NCBI GenBank assembly: GCA_029975215.1
Contig: JARKPO010000054.1
Location: 1-34,218 of the forward strand
DNA from: Levilinea sp.
Lineage (GTDB): Bacteria; Chloroflexota; Anaerolineae; Anaerolineales; Anaerolineaceae
DNA: 34,218 bases
Reading direction: 5' to 3'
The notes under the pieces were generated by a model. It was not told the DNA's origin, ran no database searches, and saw only the letters and a program-made list of their open reading frames with translations. The position numbers and the translations under genes are program-made. This document shows positions 10,189 to 16,959 of this stretch, one piece after another; the first letter of the stretch is position 1; each line of letters opens with the position of its first letter.

Positions 10189-10638
10189 TTAGTTTTCCAA
10201 TAAACGATCAATTTCTTTGCGGATCGACTGTAAGTCGTCGAGGTGCAGGTACACGATGGCATAGCGGACGTAGGCGATCAGATCCAGTTCTTTGAGACCG
10301 GCGACCACCATATCCCCAACCACACGCACGGAGACCTCGGCGCGGCCCATGCGCTGGAGAGCAACCTCGATTTCACCGACGAGGCGTTCAATATCGGCGG
10401 CGGAAACAGGACGCTTGGCGCAGGCGATGCGGATGCCGCGGGCCAGTTTTTCACGGTCGAATTCTTCGCGGGTGCCATCTTTTTTGATCAGCAGGGGGGT
10501 AGCCAGGATGGGGCGTTCGTAGGTGCTGAAGCGCTGGTGGCAGGACTCACATTCGCGGCGGCGGCGCACCCCACCGCGGGTGTCGTGGGTGGTGTCGAGA
10601 ACGCGGGATTGGTCGTGCTGGCAATAGGGACAAATCAT
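10189..10638 (-). CDS. nrdR: Transcriptional repressor NrdR
   Basis: A 149-residue repressor of ribonucleotide reductase genes. It begins [16 protein letters not shown], with zinc-ribbon cysteines C3, C6, C30 and C33 and the basic GGVRRRREC stretch that contacts DNA. An ATP-cone domain follows ([10 protein letters not shown]...[12 protein letters not shown]), which senses ATP versus dATP. GAGGTG precedes the ATG at 10638. Its place directly upstream of nrdJ suggests a self-regulated two-gene operon. Confidence 0.96.
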   Translation of the reverse strand: MICPYCQHDQSRVLDTTHDTRGGVRRRRECESCHQRFSTYERPILATPLLIKKDGTREEFDREKLARGIRIACAKRPVSAADIERLVGEIEVALQRMGRAEVSVRVVGDMVVAGLKELDLIAYVRYAIVYLHLDDLQSIRKEIDRLLEN

Positions 10639-10703
10639 ACACACCTCGCAAAGCGGCCGCATTTGGAGTTTGGCAGGGGACTGCGTGAAAATTTCGGTTA
10701 GTG

Positions 10704-10729
10704 AAAAACAACCCCCCATAGGTGGGGGT
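10704..10729 (-). terminator. Terminator-like hairpin in the nrdR leader
   Basis: Minus-strand RNA would form a 6-bp C/G stem (ACCCCC/GGGGGU) with a 7-base loop, followed by UUG and five U residues. It lies about 65 bases upstream of the nrdR start and downstream of the candidate NrdR box, so it could attenuate the nrdR-nrdJ operon. It could also end transcription arriving from the ABC operon further upstream. Confidence 0.5.
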
Positions 10730-10743
10730 GTGCAGTGTATATC

Positions 10744-10759
10744 CCCGTATATTTAGGGA
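10744..10759. promoter_or_regulatory. Candidate NrdR box
   Basis: The core GTATATTTAG differs at two positions from the published NrdR-box core (C-W-A-T-A-T-A-T-W-G) and keeps its central A/T pattern. It is upstream of nrdR in the expected place. NrdR boxes normally come in pairs and I find no convincing second copy, so the call is tentative. A weak minus-strand -35/-10 pair overlaps it. Confidence 0.35.
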
Positions 10760-11095
10760 TAGAGGTATTTTAGCACAAACGCTCTATGGATGCAATAGAG
10801 GGGGAAAAATCTTAAGGTTAAATGTTTGCAACGCAAGAAGGCCGCGAAAGGTGGGGGGCAAGAACGGGTATATATGCGGCGTGAGGCCGTGAGGATTGGG
10901 GCGCAGGCCAGGGGTGGGGGTGAGCGGCGGCGGGTACGTTCTGCAGGACTGGCATTTGGCGTGAGGGTGAAGGGCCACCCTTAACGCGGCAAGAGGGAGG
11001 AGGGTTTGTTACCTTGACCACGGCGCAGGGCTGCCAGGAGGAGATGCTCGAATGCAGTGCTTTTGCTGAGGTACCTTCAGAAGACAGCAAAGCCA
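10760..11095. other. Intergenic region between nrdR and the ABC operon
   Basis: No gene is supported in these ~335 bases. The motif GGCGTGAGG recurs at about 10868 and 10956 within a G-rich plus strand. At 11059-11093 a 9-bp stem with one bulge (GCTTTTGCTG/CAGCAAAGC) directly follows the ABC ATPase stop and may end that operon, although it lacks a T tract. I compared the segment with cobalamin riboswitch, SRP RNA and RNase P RNA signatures and did not find a match. Confidence 0.45.
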
Positions 11096-11872
11096 TTACA
11101 TCCACGCCACGAACGTTTTTCCCTCCGCAACCAGGGTTTTTACCGGGATGTGATAGATTTTGGACAAATTTTCTTCGGTGACCATTTCAGCCGTCTGACC
11201 GAAGTTGAGAACGCGGCCTTTTTCCATTAATATGGTGTCATCGCTCACGGCCAGAGCCAGCTCAGGCTCGTGAGTGGACATGAGTATCGTTGTTCCTGAA
11301 TTTTTTAATTTCCTTAAAATATGGACCAGACGGGCTTTATTGCTGAGATCGAGATGCGAAGTGGGTTCATCCAAGAGCAGCAGCTTTGGTTCTTGAGCCA
11401 GAGCGCGAGCCGCCAACACCATTTGCCGTTCGCCTCCGCTCAATGTCAGGATAGAATGGTCATATAAATCGCCAATCCCCATTTTTACCAATGCCTCATA
11501 GGCGATTTTTTCGTCTGTCGGCGACGGCGCTTCCAAAGGGGCCAGATAGGGGGCGCGCCCCAAAAGGACATATTCAAGGACGGTGTATTCAAAGGGGGTG
11601 TGTTCACTTTGGGGTATGAGGGAGATATGTTGACCTAAGGTTCTCCGGCTGTAATTTTCAATTGGAATATCCAACAAACAAATCTTGCCTGCCCAGGGTT
11701 TCAGCCAGCCTAACACCAGATAGAGCAAGGTTGTTTTCCCGGCGCCATTTGGGCCCAGGATGGTAGTAATTCGGCCTTCTTTGAGGGTAAGATCCAATCC
11801 GTCGAAGACGGGAGCATCCTTACGGTTATACCCAAAACGGACTTTTTGAAAGGTGAGCAGAGAAGGGGTCAC
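11096..11872 (-). CDS. Iron/cobalamin/metallophore-type ABC transporter ATPase
   Basis: A 258-residue ATPase of the FecE/BtuD/FhuC type that powers a type II importer. Walker A is GPNGAGKTT (40-48), the Q-loop lies in SLIPQSE, the signature is LSGGERQMV (144-152), Walker B is LLLLDEP (165-171), and the H-loop is MSTHEPELAL. It overlaps the permease gene by 4 bases (ATGA). Substrate cannot be read from this subunit. Confidence 0.93.
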   Translation of the reverse strand: MTPSLLTFQKVRFGYNRKDAPVFDGLDLTLKEGRITTILGPNGAGKTTLLYLVLGWLKPWAGKICLLDIPIENYSRRTLGQHISLIPQSEHTPFEYTVLEYVLLGRAPYLAPLEAPSPTDEKIAYEALVKMGIGDLYDHSILTLSGGERQMVLAARALAQEPKLLLLDEPTSHLDLSNKARLVHILRKLKNSGTTILMSTHEPELALAVSDDTILMEKGRVLNFGQTAEMVTEENLSKIYHIPVKTLVAEGKTFVAWM

Positions 11873-12906
11873 CGGTGCACCTTTGTGGTGGGGGAGAGCA
11901 TTAAAACGATAAAAATGGCTGCACCCAGCAGCGAGGTGAGAATGCCTAATGGGATCTCACCCGTCAGCAGGCTTCTGCTCAAATTGTCACATAGGATGGT
12001 AAAGATACCGCCGAGCAGCATAGCCGCAGGAAGCGTGAAGTGCGTATCGGAACCAAACAAGCGGCGGGCAATATGTGGAATGATTAGGCCCACCCAACCA
12101 ACCATCCCAGCCACTGAAATGACAGCGGCAGTGGGCAGCACCGCGGCTGTGAGCAGCAGCATGCGATCGCGTTTGGGCGCTGCCCCCATTGAAAAAGCGG
12201 TCTCGTCGCTGAGGGCTAAAATGTTCAGCCGCCAGCGAAACAGGTATAGAAAAACGAGGCCAACGATCACGGCAGGCAGGATGGTCAGCAGCTTTTTCCA
12301 GGTGATGCCCGAAAGGCCGCCCAGCAGCCAAAAGGTGATCTCTGGCAACTGGCGGAGGGGGTCAGCCAGATATTTGAGGATTCCCAGGCCCGCAGAAAAA
12401 AAGGCAGAAACGGCAATTCCAGAAAGCACGAGACGCAGTACCCAGCCGCCGTAACGAATGCGCCTTGCTAATCCATAGGAAAGCACCAAACCCATCAAAG
12501 CAAAAGCCGCCGCACTGCCTTGCAACAGGACTGCCGAGCCGCCCAGGAATACGATACAGAGGGCCGCGCCAAAAGCAGCGCCTTGAGATACTCCCAAAAA
12601 GCCCGGTTCTACCAAGGGATTGCCAAACAACATTTGAAACACGATTCCCCCTGCCGAGAGAACCGCACCTAAGAGGGCTGCCGTTAAAAGGCGAGGTAAT
12701 CGTAAATTGAGAACCAGTAACTTTGCCAATTCATCCTCACTCACCCGCTGCCAGGAGATGAACCCTAATTCTGGGTAGCGTCCCCACAGCAGCGATAAGA
12801 TGAAGATGACGGCCAGCGCCAATCCTAAGAGGAGCAGGATCCACCGCCTTGTCAACTTGCGTAAGGCCAATTCCTGCAGAGCAACCGAAGCCGCGGTATC
12901 GCTCAC
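11869..12906 (-). CDS. FecCD-family ABC transporter permease
   Basis: A 345-residue membrane protein with about nine to ten hydrophobic segments. It carries the family signatures LRLPRLLTAALLGAVLS, NPLVEPGFLGVSQGAAFGA and GWVGLIIPHIARRL, the last being the coupling-helix region that meets the ATPase. Members pair as a homodimer for uptake of ferric siderophores, haem, cobalamin or, in the MolB branch, molybdate/tungstate. Overlaps its neighbours at both ends by ATGA. Confidence 0.93.
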   Translation of the reverse strand: MSDTAASVALQELALRKLTRRWILLLLGLALAVIFILSLLWGRYPELGFISWQRVSEDELAKLLVLNLRLPRLLTAALLGAVLSAGGIVFQMLFGNPLVEPGFLGVSQGAAFGAALCIVFLGGSAVLLQGSAAAFALMGLVLSYGLARRIRYGGWVLRLVLSGIAVSAFFSAGLGILKYLADPLRQLPEITFWLLGGLSGITWKKLLTILPAVIVGLVFLYLFRWRLNILALSDETAFSMGAAPKRDRMLLLTAAVLPTAAVISVAGMVGWVGLIIPHIARRLFGSDTHFTLPAAMLLGGIFTILCDNLSRSLLTGEIPLGILTSLLGAAIFIVLMLSPTTKVHR

Positions 12907-14003
12907 TGCAAGTCACCCCGGAAGGTGGGACGAATTTTAGTCTCAAAAGAGCCAGCATCCATCCCGTACAACTGCTCGTAGAACTGAATCGCCTCTTTTG
13001 TGATATCGTGCTGAGGAAAAATATCCGGATGCAGACGGGCTGCCATCCAGGAAAGCCCGAGGATCCAACGCGAGTCAGATTGATCCCAGCTGTAAATATC
13101 GGCCGGAAAACCAAATAGATGACCTTCCTTCACCGCACGTAAGGACTGCCACTGCGGGTCGTTCTTTAAATTCTGTGCGATTTGGGCGGAGTCCTTCTGG
13201 TAGGAAATTATAAAAATATCGTCAGGATCCCAGGCAGCAATCTGTTCCACCGTCACCACAGTCCATCCCTTGCCTGGATTTGCAGAGGCCCAAACCGGTT
13301 GGCCACCAGCCAATTCGACCATTTTGGTTTGCATCCAGCTCATGGGAGGAACATTGAAAGCTACTGCGCCGTCCTTATCGTTGTAATAGAGCATCAAAAC
13401 ACGGGGGGAGTTGGGGCTGTCGGTCAGCAGCTTCTGGATTGTGTTAACTTTATTCGTATAGAAATCAGATAATTCCTCAGCTCTGGATTCGTTTTGAAAT
13501 ACCTTGCCCAAGATGGCTAAATCGCGCACATATTGTTCTGGGGTTTCAAAATCTACATAGAGGACGGGGATGTTCAGGGCTGTGATGGGCGGACCCATGG
13601 TTTCGGCCAGGTAGCTTTTTAAGATGACCAGATCGGGCTGGACAGCTGCAATTTGCTCGGCGCCAGCATCGGCTTGCAAAATGACTTTATCCGAAAACTT
13701 AGGGTCAATCAGCGGTACAAAATTACCGCTCCCTTGATTGGCAACGCCTAAAGCAACAATGCGATCGCGAGCCTCGGGGAACATATAGGCTGCGTCCAGT
13801 GTCAAAATCAAGCCCTTACCGGTGATAACAATCCGAGAAGGGGGGCGGTTGAAACTGACTTCTCTTCCCAATGCGTCCACAACGGTGAAGTTTGATTGTG
13901 CCGTTTCACTGGCAGAGGACAAAGGTTCTTTTTGAGTGGGGGTGCTGGAGCATGCGCTCAGAAGGGCTCCAATCAGCAACAGAGTGACAATAAGCCGTTT
14001 CAT
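12903..14003 (-). CDS. Metal/metallophore-binding lipoprotein of ABC importer
   Basis: A 366-residue binding lipoprotein with lipobox LLSAC (Cys18) and a Ser/Thr-rich linker. The mature part is a class III (FecB/BtuF-like) clamshell: VVDALGREVSFNRPPSRIVI at the start of the first lobe, a long linking helix, and YSWDQSDSRWILGLSWMAARLHP near the end. The SWDxxDxRWxLGLxW pattern is typical of a branch that includes MolA-like oxyanion and uncharacterised metal-binding proteins, so molybdate or tungstate is as likely as iron or cobalamin. AGGAG lies 6 bases from the ATG at 14003. A pseudoknot-capable leader, a palindrome and a promoter lie immediately upstream. Confidence 0.9.
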   Translation of the reverse strand: MKRLIVTLLLIGALLSACSSTPTQKEPLSSASETAQSNFTVVDALGREVSFNRPPSRIVITGKGLILTLDAAYMFPEARDRIVALGVANQGSGNFVPLIDPKFSDKVILQADAGAEQIAAVQPDLVILKSYLAETMGPPITALNIPVLYVDFETPEQYVRDLAILGKVFQNESRAEELSDFYTNKVNTIQKLLTDSPNSPRVLMLYYNDKDGAVAFNVPPMSWMQTKMVELAGGQPVWASANPGKGWTVVTVEQIAAWDPDDIFIISYQKDSAQIAQNLKNDPQWQSLRAVKEGHLFGFPADIYSWDQSDSRWILGLSWMAARLHPDIFPQHDITKEAIQFYEQLYGMDAGSFETKIRPTFRGDLQ

Positions 14004-14012
14004 TCATGTCTC

Positions 14013-14051
14013 CTACAAGGTGCACAAGTACCTGGCCTCGTAGAACCAGGT
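14013..14051 (-). promoter_or_regulatory. Potential H-type pseudoknot at the ABC operon ribosome binding site
   Basis: On the minus strand, stem 1 is ACCTGG (14051-14046) with CCAGGT (14035-14030). Its loop contains CTACGAGG (14043-14036), which can pair over all 8 bases (one G-U) with CCTTGTAG (14020-14013) farther downstream. Connecting loops are 2, 0 and 9 bases, a geometry allowed for a classical H-type pseudoknot. The 3' arm ends in UAG, which is part of the UAGGAG ribosome binding site of the binding-protein gene. Formation and any ligand are inferred only. Confidence 0.4.
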
Positions 14052-14094
14052 TTATCCGCCCGGACCATCAGATTGAGTGGGGTGGATGAAGATA

Positions 14095-14113
14095 ATACTC
14101 ATTTAATGAGTAT
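14095..14113. promoter_or_regulatory. Perfect 19-bp palindrome, probable operator
   Basis: ATACTCATT, one central T, and AATGAGTAT form a perfect 9-1-9 dyad. It begins 4 bases after the -10 hexamer of the promoter at 14118-14146, so it covers the expected transcript start. This is the usual place for a repressor such as Fur/DtxR/MntR-type metal sensors; the sequence only loosely resembles a Fur box and the regulator is unknown. Confidence 0.75.
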
Positions 14114-14117
14114 GTAG

Positions 14118-14146
14118 ATTTTAGTTTGGTAGAACGTGTGTGTCAA
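14118..14146 (-). promoter_or_regulatory. Promoter of the ABC importer operon
   Basis: On the minus strand: perfect TTGACA (14146-14141), a 17-base spacer, and TAAAAT (14123-14118). The transcript is expected to start near 14111, giving a leader of about 108 bases to the ATG at 14003. The -35 lies just after the end of the upstream DUF364 gene. Confidence 0.85.
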
Positions 14147-14165
14147 GGATTTCATACACAGTGGA

Positions 14166-14912
14166 TCAAGCTGCTGCTTCAACGGTCACCAAGCGGACAC
14201 CGTGTCCGCGGATTTGCCGAAAGGTGGCCCCTTGACGTACCAAAGGCAGGACGGTCTCGGGGTCTTCAACAAGGCTCCCCGATAAAACATTAATCCCGTA
14301 TTCAAACAATATTGGGGACAGCGGTGTGCTGGGACCAATCATCAAAACTTTTGCACCAGGCTTGCGTAAACGGAAGATATTTTCAAACGTATGGTTAATC
14401 AAGGTGGTGGCGGTTACCGCCAGGATATCTGCCTGAGGGATGATCTCTGGTGCTGCTGAGGCTGGCAGATCGCCTTCTTGGGGATTCAATTCCAGGACCC
14501 ATAATTTTTTGATATGCTCTCTGAGTTGGGGCACAAATGGGAAATGGCCAATGAGCGCTACCTGACGGTCGTGGCCTTGTTTGAGAATATAATCTTCTGC
14601 GGCGAGCTCGTTGGGATGCTCGAGGGGCGGTAATAACGCATTAATTGCAGCCAATCCAACCCCTACTTCGGTATAACTGTCAGAAAACACCCAATTCGCC
14701 AATTCGAGAGCAGAACCTCCTTCCAGGCTGCCAGCTTGTTTCACTGCAGGATGACGGGCATGTTCAAATTCGGGATTGGTTAACGCGGCGGATAAACCGC
14801 ACCGCTTGATGCCGTTATGCTCCACAACGACAGCGATCCAAAACAACCCAATATCGACGTGGATCACTTTGCCGTCCGGTAAAGATGGAAGAATGTGGGT
14901 AAAAATGTTCAT
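14166..14912 (-). CDS. DUF4213/DUF364 putative heavy-metal chelation protein
   Basis: A 248-residue cytosolic protein. The N-terminal half is the enolase-like DUF4213 domain, recognisable from GSLEGGSALELANW and GVGLAAINALLPP. The C-terminal half is the Rossmann-like DUF364 domain, with VALIGHFPFVPQL, DILAVTATTLINHTFENI and MIGPSTPLSPILFEYGINVLSGS. The family is described as putative heavy-metal chelating and is often found beside metal ABC importers, as here. The start at 14912 has AAGGAAA 8 bases upstream. It may be cotranscribed with the importer, which also has its own promoter. Confidence 0.9.
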   Translation of the reverse strand: MNIFTHILPSLPDGKVIHVDIGLFWIAVVVEHNGIKRCGLSAALTNPEFEHARHPAVKQAGSLEGGSALELANWVFSDSYTEVGVGLAAINALLPPLEHPNELAAEDYILKQGHDRQVALIGHFPFVPQLREHIKKLWVLELNPQEGDLPASAAPEIIPQADILAVTATTLINHTFENIFRLRKPGAKVLMIGPSTPLSPILFEYGINVLSGSLVEDPETVLPLVRQGATFRQIRGHGVRLVTVEAAA

Positions 14913-15159
14913 GGGGAGATTTCCTTGTGAGGCGTGAGATTTGTTCCAAATCGACTGGCACCGGTAATTCATCTCAAAAGCAGGATTGGATTGTCCTCAT
15001 TCTTGAACAGCGGGGGGCTGCGAATTATGCATAACTATACACCAGAATTTGGCGTTGACGGCCTGGCTTGGGGAGGAAATGGGACGTCTTGTGCCACTCC
15101 AAGAGCATTCTCGATGAATTATGCTCACTCTGGCGAATCCAGCCCCACTAGAATCCGGG
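14913..15159. other. Divergent intergenic region
   Basis: This ~250-base gap separates the leftward DUF364 gene from the rightward PpiC gene. I find an A/T-rich patch near 15024-15050 with TATAGT on the minus strand but no matching -35, and no second copy of the 14095 palindrome. No gene is supported. Confidence 0.4.
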
Positions 15160-15165
15160 TATAAT
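15160..15165 (+). promoter_or_regulatory. TATAAT -10 box placed for a leaderless transcript
   Basis: A perfect TATAAT ends exactly 7 bases before the ATG at 15173, so transcription would begin at or next to the start codon. No ribosome binding site is present and no clear -35 is seen. Confidence 0.55.
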
Positions 15166-15172
15166 GTTCAGA

Positions 15173-16084
15173 ATGAGAACGAAGACACCCTTTTTCTGGC
15201 TGCTGATTCTCGGCACGGCGCTGCTTTTGGGGGCTTGCACGCCCAACGCGGAACCGGTGCCCACCGTCCCTGTGGGCGATACGCCCACTCCCACCCTGCC
15301 TCAACCCACGCCCACAGTGACGCCGACACCAGAACCGGCCGCGGCGGTGGTGAACGGCGAGCGGGTGACGCTGGCTGAATTTGAGGAAGAGCTGAGGCGC
15401 TTCACGGCGGCCCAGGAGGCCCTGGGGCAGACGGTGAGCGTGGACACGGCCCGCGAGCGGGTCTTGAACGAGCTGATTGAGCAGACGTTGATGGCACAGG
15501 CGGCGGTGGAGGGCGGTTTTCAGATCAGCGAAGCACAGGTGACGGCGCGTATGGAGGCCCTGGCCGAAAAACTGGGCGGGGCGGATGCGCTGCGCGCCTG
15601 GTGGGAACGGAATGGATATTCCGAAAACAGCTTCCGGCGTGCACTGGCCCGCCAGATGGCGGCCGCCTGGCAGCGTGAGCAAATTGCGGCCAGCGTGGGC
15701 AAGAATGTGGAGCAAGTGCATGCTCGCCAGATTTTGGCGTATCAACGGGAGAATGCCGAGAAGGCCCTGGAAGAGCTGCGCGCTGGTGCGGATTTTGCAA
15801 CCATTGCGGCGCGCTTCGATCCGCAGACGGGCGGCGAGCTGGGTTGGTTCCCGCGCGGTTACCTGCTTCAGCCCGCGGTGGAAGAGGCGGCTTTTTCGCT
15901 GGAGCCGATGTCGTACAGTGAAATCATCGAGACCCCTTTGGGGTTTCACATTGTGCAGGTGCTCGAACGGGGCGCAAGCCACCCCCTGACGCCGGACGCA
16001 CGGCTGCGGTTGGCGGAGGAGGCGGTGGCAAAGTGGCTGAAAGAAGCCCGGGCCAAGGCTGTCATTGAGATATTAACGCCTTAG
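15173..16084 (+). CDS. PpiC/SurA-type peptidyl-prolyl isomerase lipoprotein
   Basis: A 303-residue lipoprotein foldase. Signal region MRTKTPFFWLLILGTALLLGAC ends in lipobox LLGAC and is followed by a Thr/Pro repeat linker, PTPTLPQPTPTVTPTP. A SurA-like N-terminal helical domain (VVNGERVTLAEFEEELRR ... RVLNELIEQTLM) precedes a parvulin domain with VHARQILAY, FATIAARFDPQTGGELGWFPRG and the closing ETPLGFHIVQVLER. Catalyses proline isomerisation of secreted proteins at the outer face of the membrane, as PrsA does. The ATG at 15173 is preferred to 15164, which lies inside the -10 box. Confidence 0.9.
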   Translation: MRTKTPFFWLLILGTALLLGACTPNAEPVPTVPVGDTPTPTLPQPTPTVTPTPEPAAAVVNGERVTLAEFEEELRRFTAAQEALGQTVSVDTARERVLNELIEQTLMAQAAVEGGFQISEAQVTARMEALAEKLGGADALRAWWERNGYSENSFRRALARQMAAAWQREQIAASVGKNVEQVHARQILAYQRENAEKALEELRAGADFATIAARFDPQTGGELGWFPRGYLLQPAVEEAAFSLEPMSYSEIIETPLGFHIVQVLERGASHPLTPDARLRLAEEAVAKWLKEARAKAVIEILTP

Positions 16085-16114
16085 GGGGCGCGGGGAACCG
16101 GCAAGGAGAATACA

Positions 16115-16894
16115 TTGACCCAGGAAGAACAACCAGACGTGCAACCGATGGAAGAACCGGCTAAGCCAGCCGCCCCAAAAGCGGCGCGGCGGCCTAAGAA
16201 CGCCGACGGCCTGTGGAATGTGCTCACGGTGCTGGGTTTATTGGCGTTGGCGGCGATGCTGACGGTGGCTGGGTTGATCTATTGGAACCCGTATGTGCCC
16301 TTCAACCCGTACCCACCGCCTACCCTGCCTGCGCCGCTGGTATTACCCTCGGCCACACCGACGATCCCAGCCCTGCCGCCGACCTGGACACCGACGATCA
16401 CGTTGACCACGGCTCCCACGAATACACCCGTGCCGCCCACGCTGACCCCCACGCTGATTGGCATGGGGCCGACGGCCACCCCCACGGCCACAGAGCCGGT
16501 GAACACCGTGTATGCTTTTGCCCTGCAAAGCCCACCGGCCATGATCAGCGCTACGATCCTTTATCCAGAACGAAGCAACTGTGATTGGATGGGGGTGGGC
16601 GGACAGGTGCTGGATATGCAGGGTGGCCCGGCGGTGGGTATTTCCGTGCAGGTGGGGGGCAGCCTGGAAGGCTACGCGCTGACCCTCTACCCCAGCCTGA
16701 CAGGAACTGCGCTGAAATACGGCGCGGCAGGATATGAGGTGACCTTGAACAACCGTCCGGTGGCCTCACAGGGTAAGCTGTGGATTCAATTAATTGACCA
16801 GCAGCGTCTGCCGCTTTCCAGCCGGGTGTATTTTGACACTTCGGGGGACTGTGAGAAGAACCTGGTGGTAATCAATTTTAAGCAGGTACGCTAG
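16115..16894 (+). CDS. Membrane-anchored protein with Thr/Pro linker
   Basis: A 259-residue protein of unknown function. Residues 1-30 are acidic/Pro-Ala-rich and cytosolic, followed by one membrane helix (VLTVLGLLALAAMLTVAGLIYW, written across two blocks: VLTVLGLLALAA and MLTVAGLIYW). A long Pro/Thr linker (about 60-125) leads to a beta-rich outer domain with two cysteines (SNCDWMGVGGQV and SGDCEKN), likely disulfide-bonded. It uses a TTG start with AAGGAG at 6-7 bases. It lies 30 bases after the PpiC gene, probably cotranscribed. The outer domain resembles small extracellular domains seen in Anaerolineae; I cannot assign a role. Confidence 0.75.
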   Translation: MTQEEQPDVQPMEEPAKPAAPKAARRPKNADGLWNVLTVLGLLALAAMLTVAGLIYWNPYVPFNPYPPPTLPAPLVLPSATPTIPALPPTWTPTITLTTAPTNTPVPPTLTPTLIGMGPTATPTATEPVNTVYAFALQSPPAMISATILYPERSNCDWMGVGGQVLDMQGGPAVGISVQVGGSLEGYALTLYPSLTGTALKYGAAGYEVTLNNRPVASQGKLWIQLIDQQRLPLSSRVYFDTSGDCEKNLVVINFKQVR

Positions 16895-16910
16895 AATAAG
16901 ACCAAAACTG

Positions 16911-16939
16911 AAAGGGCGCGCTGACGGCGCGCCCTTTTT
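16911..16939 (+). terminator. Intrinsic terminator (bidirectional)
   Basis: An 11-bp perfect stem, AAAGGGCGCGC/GCGCGCCCTTT with a 5-base loop, ends in a run of T. It sits between convergent genes and its left arm is preceded by A/T bases, so it can serve the leftward gene as well. Confidence 0.9.
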
Positions 16940-16959
16940 GGTTGCTTAAGCAGGCAGAT

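Noticed and set aside
10760..11095. Possible cobalamin riboswitch or structural RNA between nrdR and the ABC operon
   Set aside because: A partial GCCAG...CCTGC resemblance to the B12 box lacks the central bases, and the conserved upstream elements of the riboswitch are not present; no SRP or RNase P signatures either.
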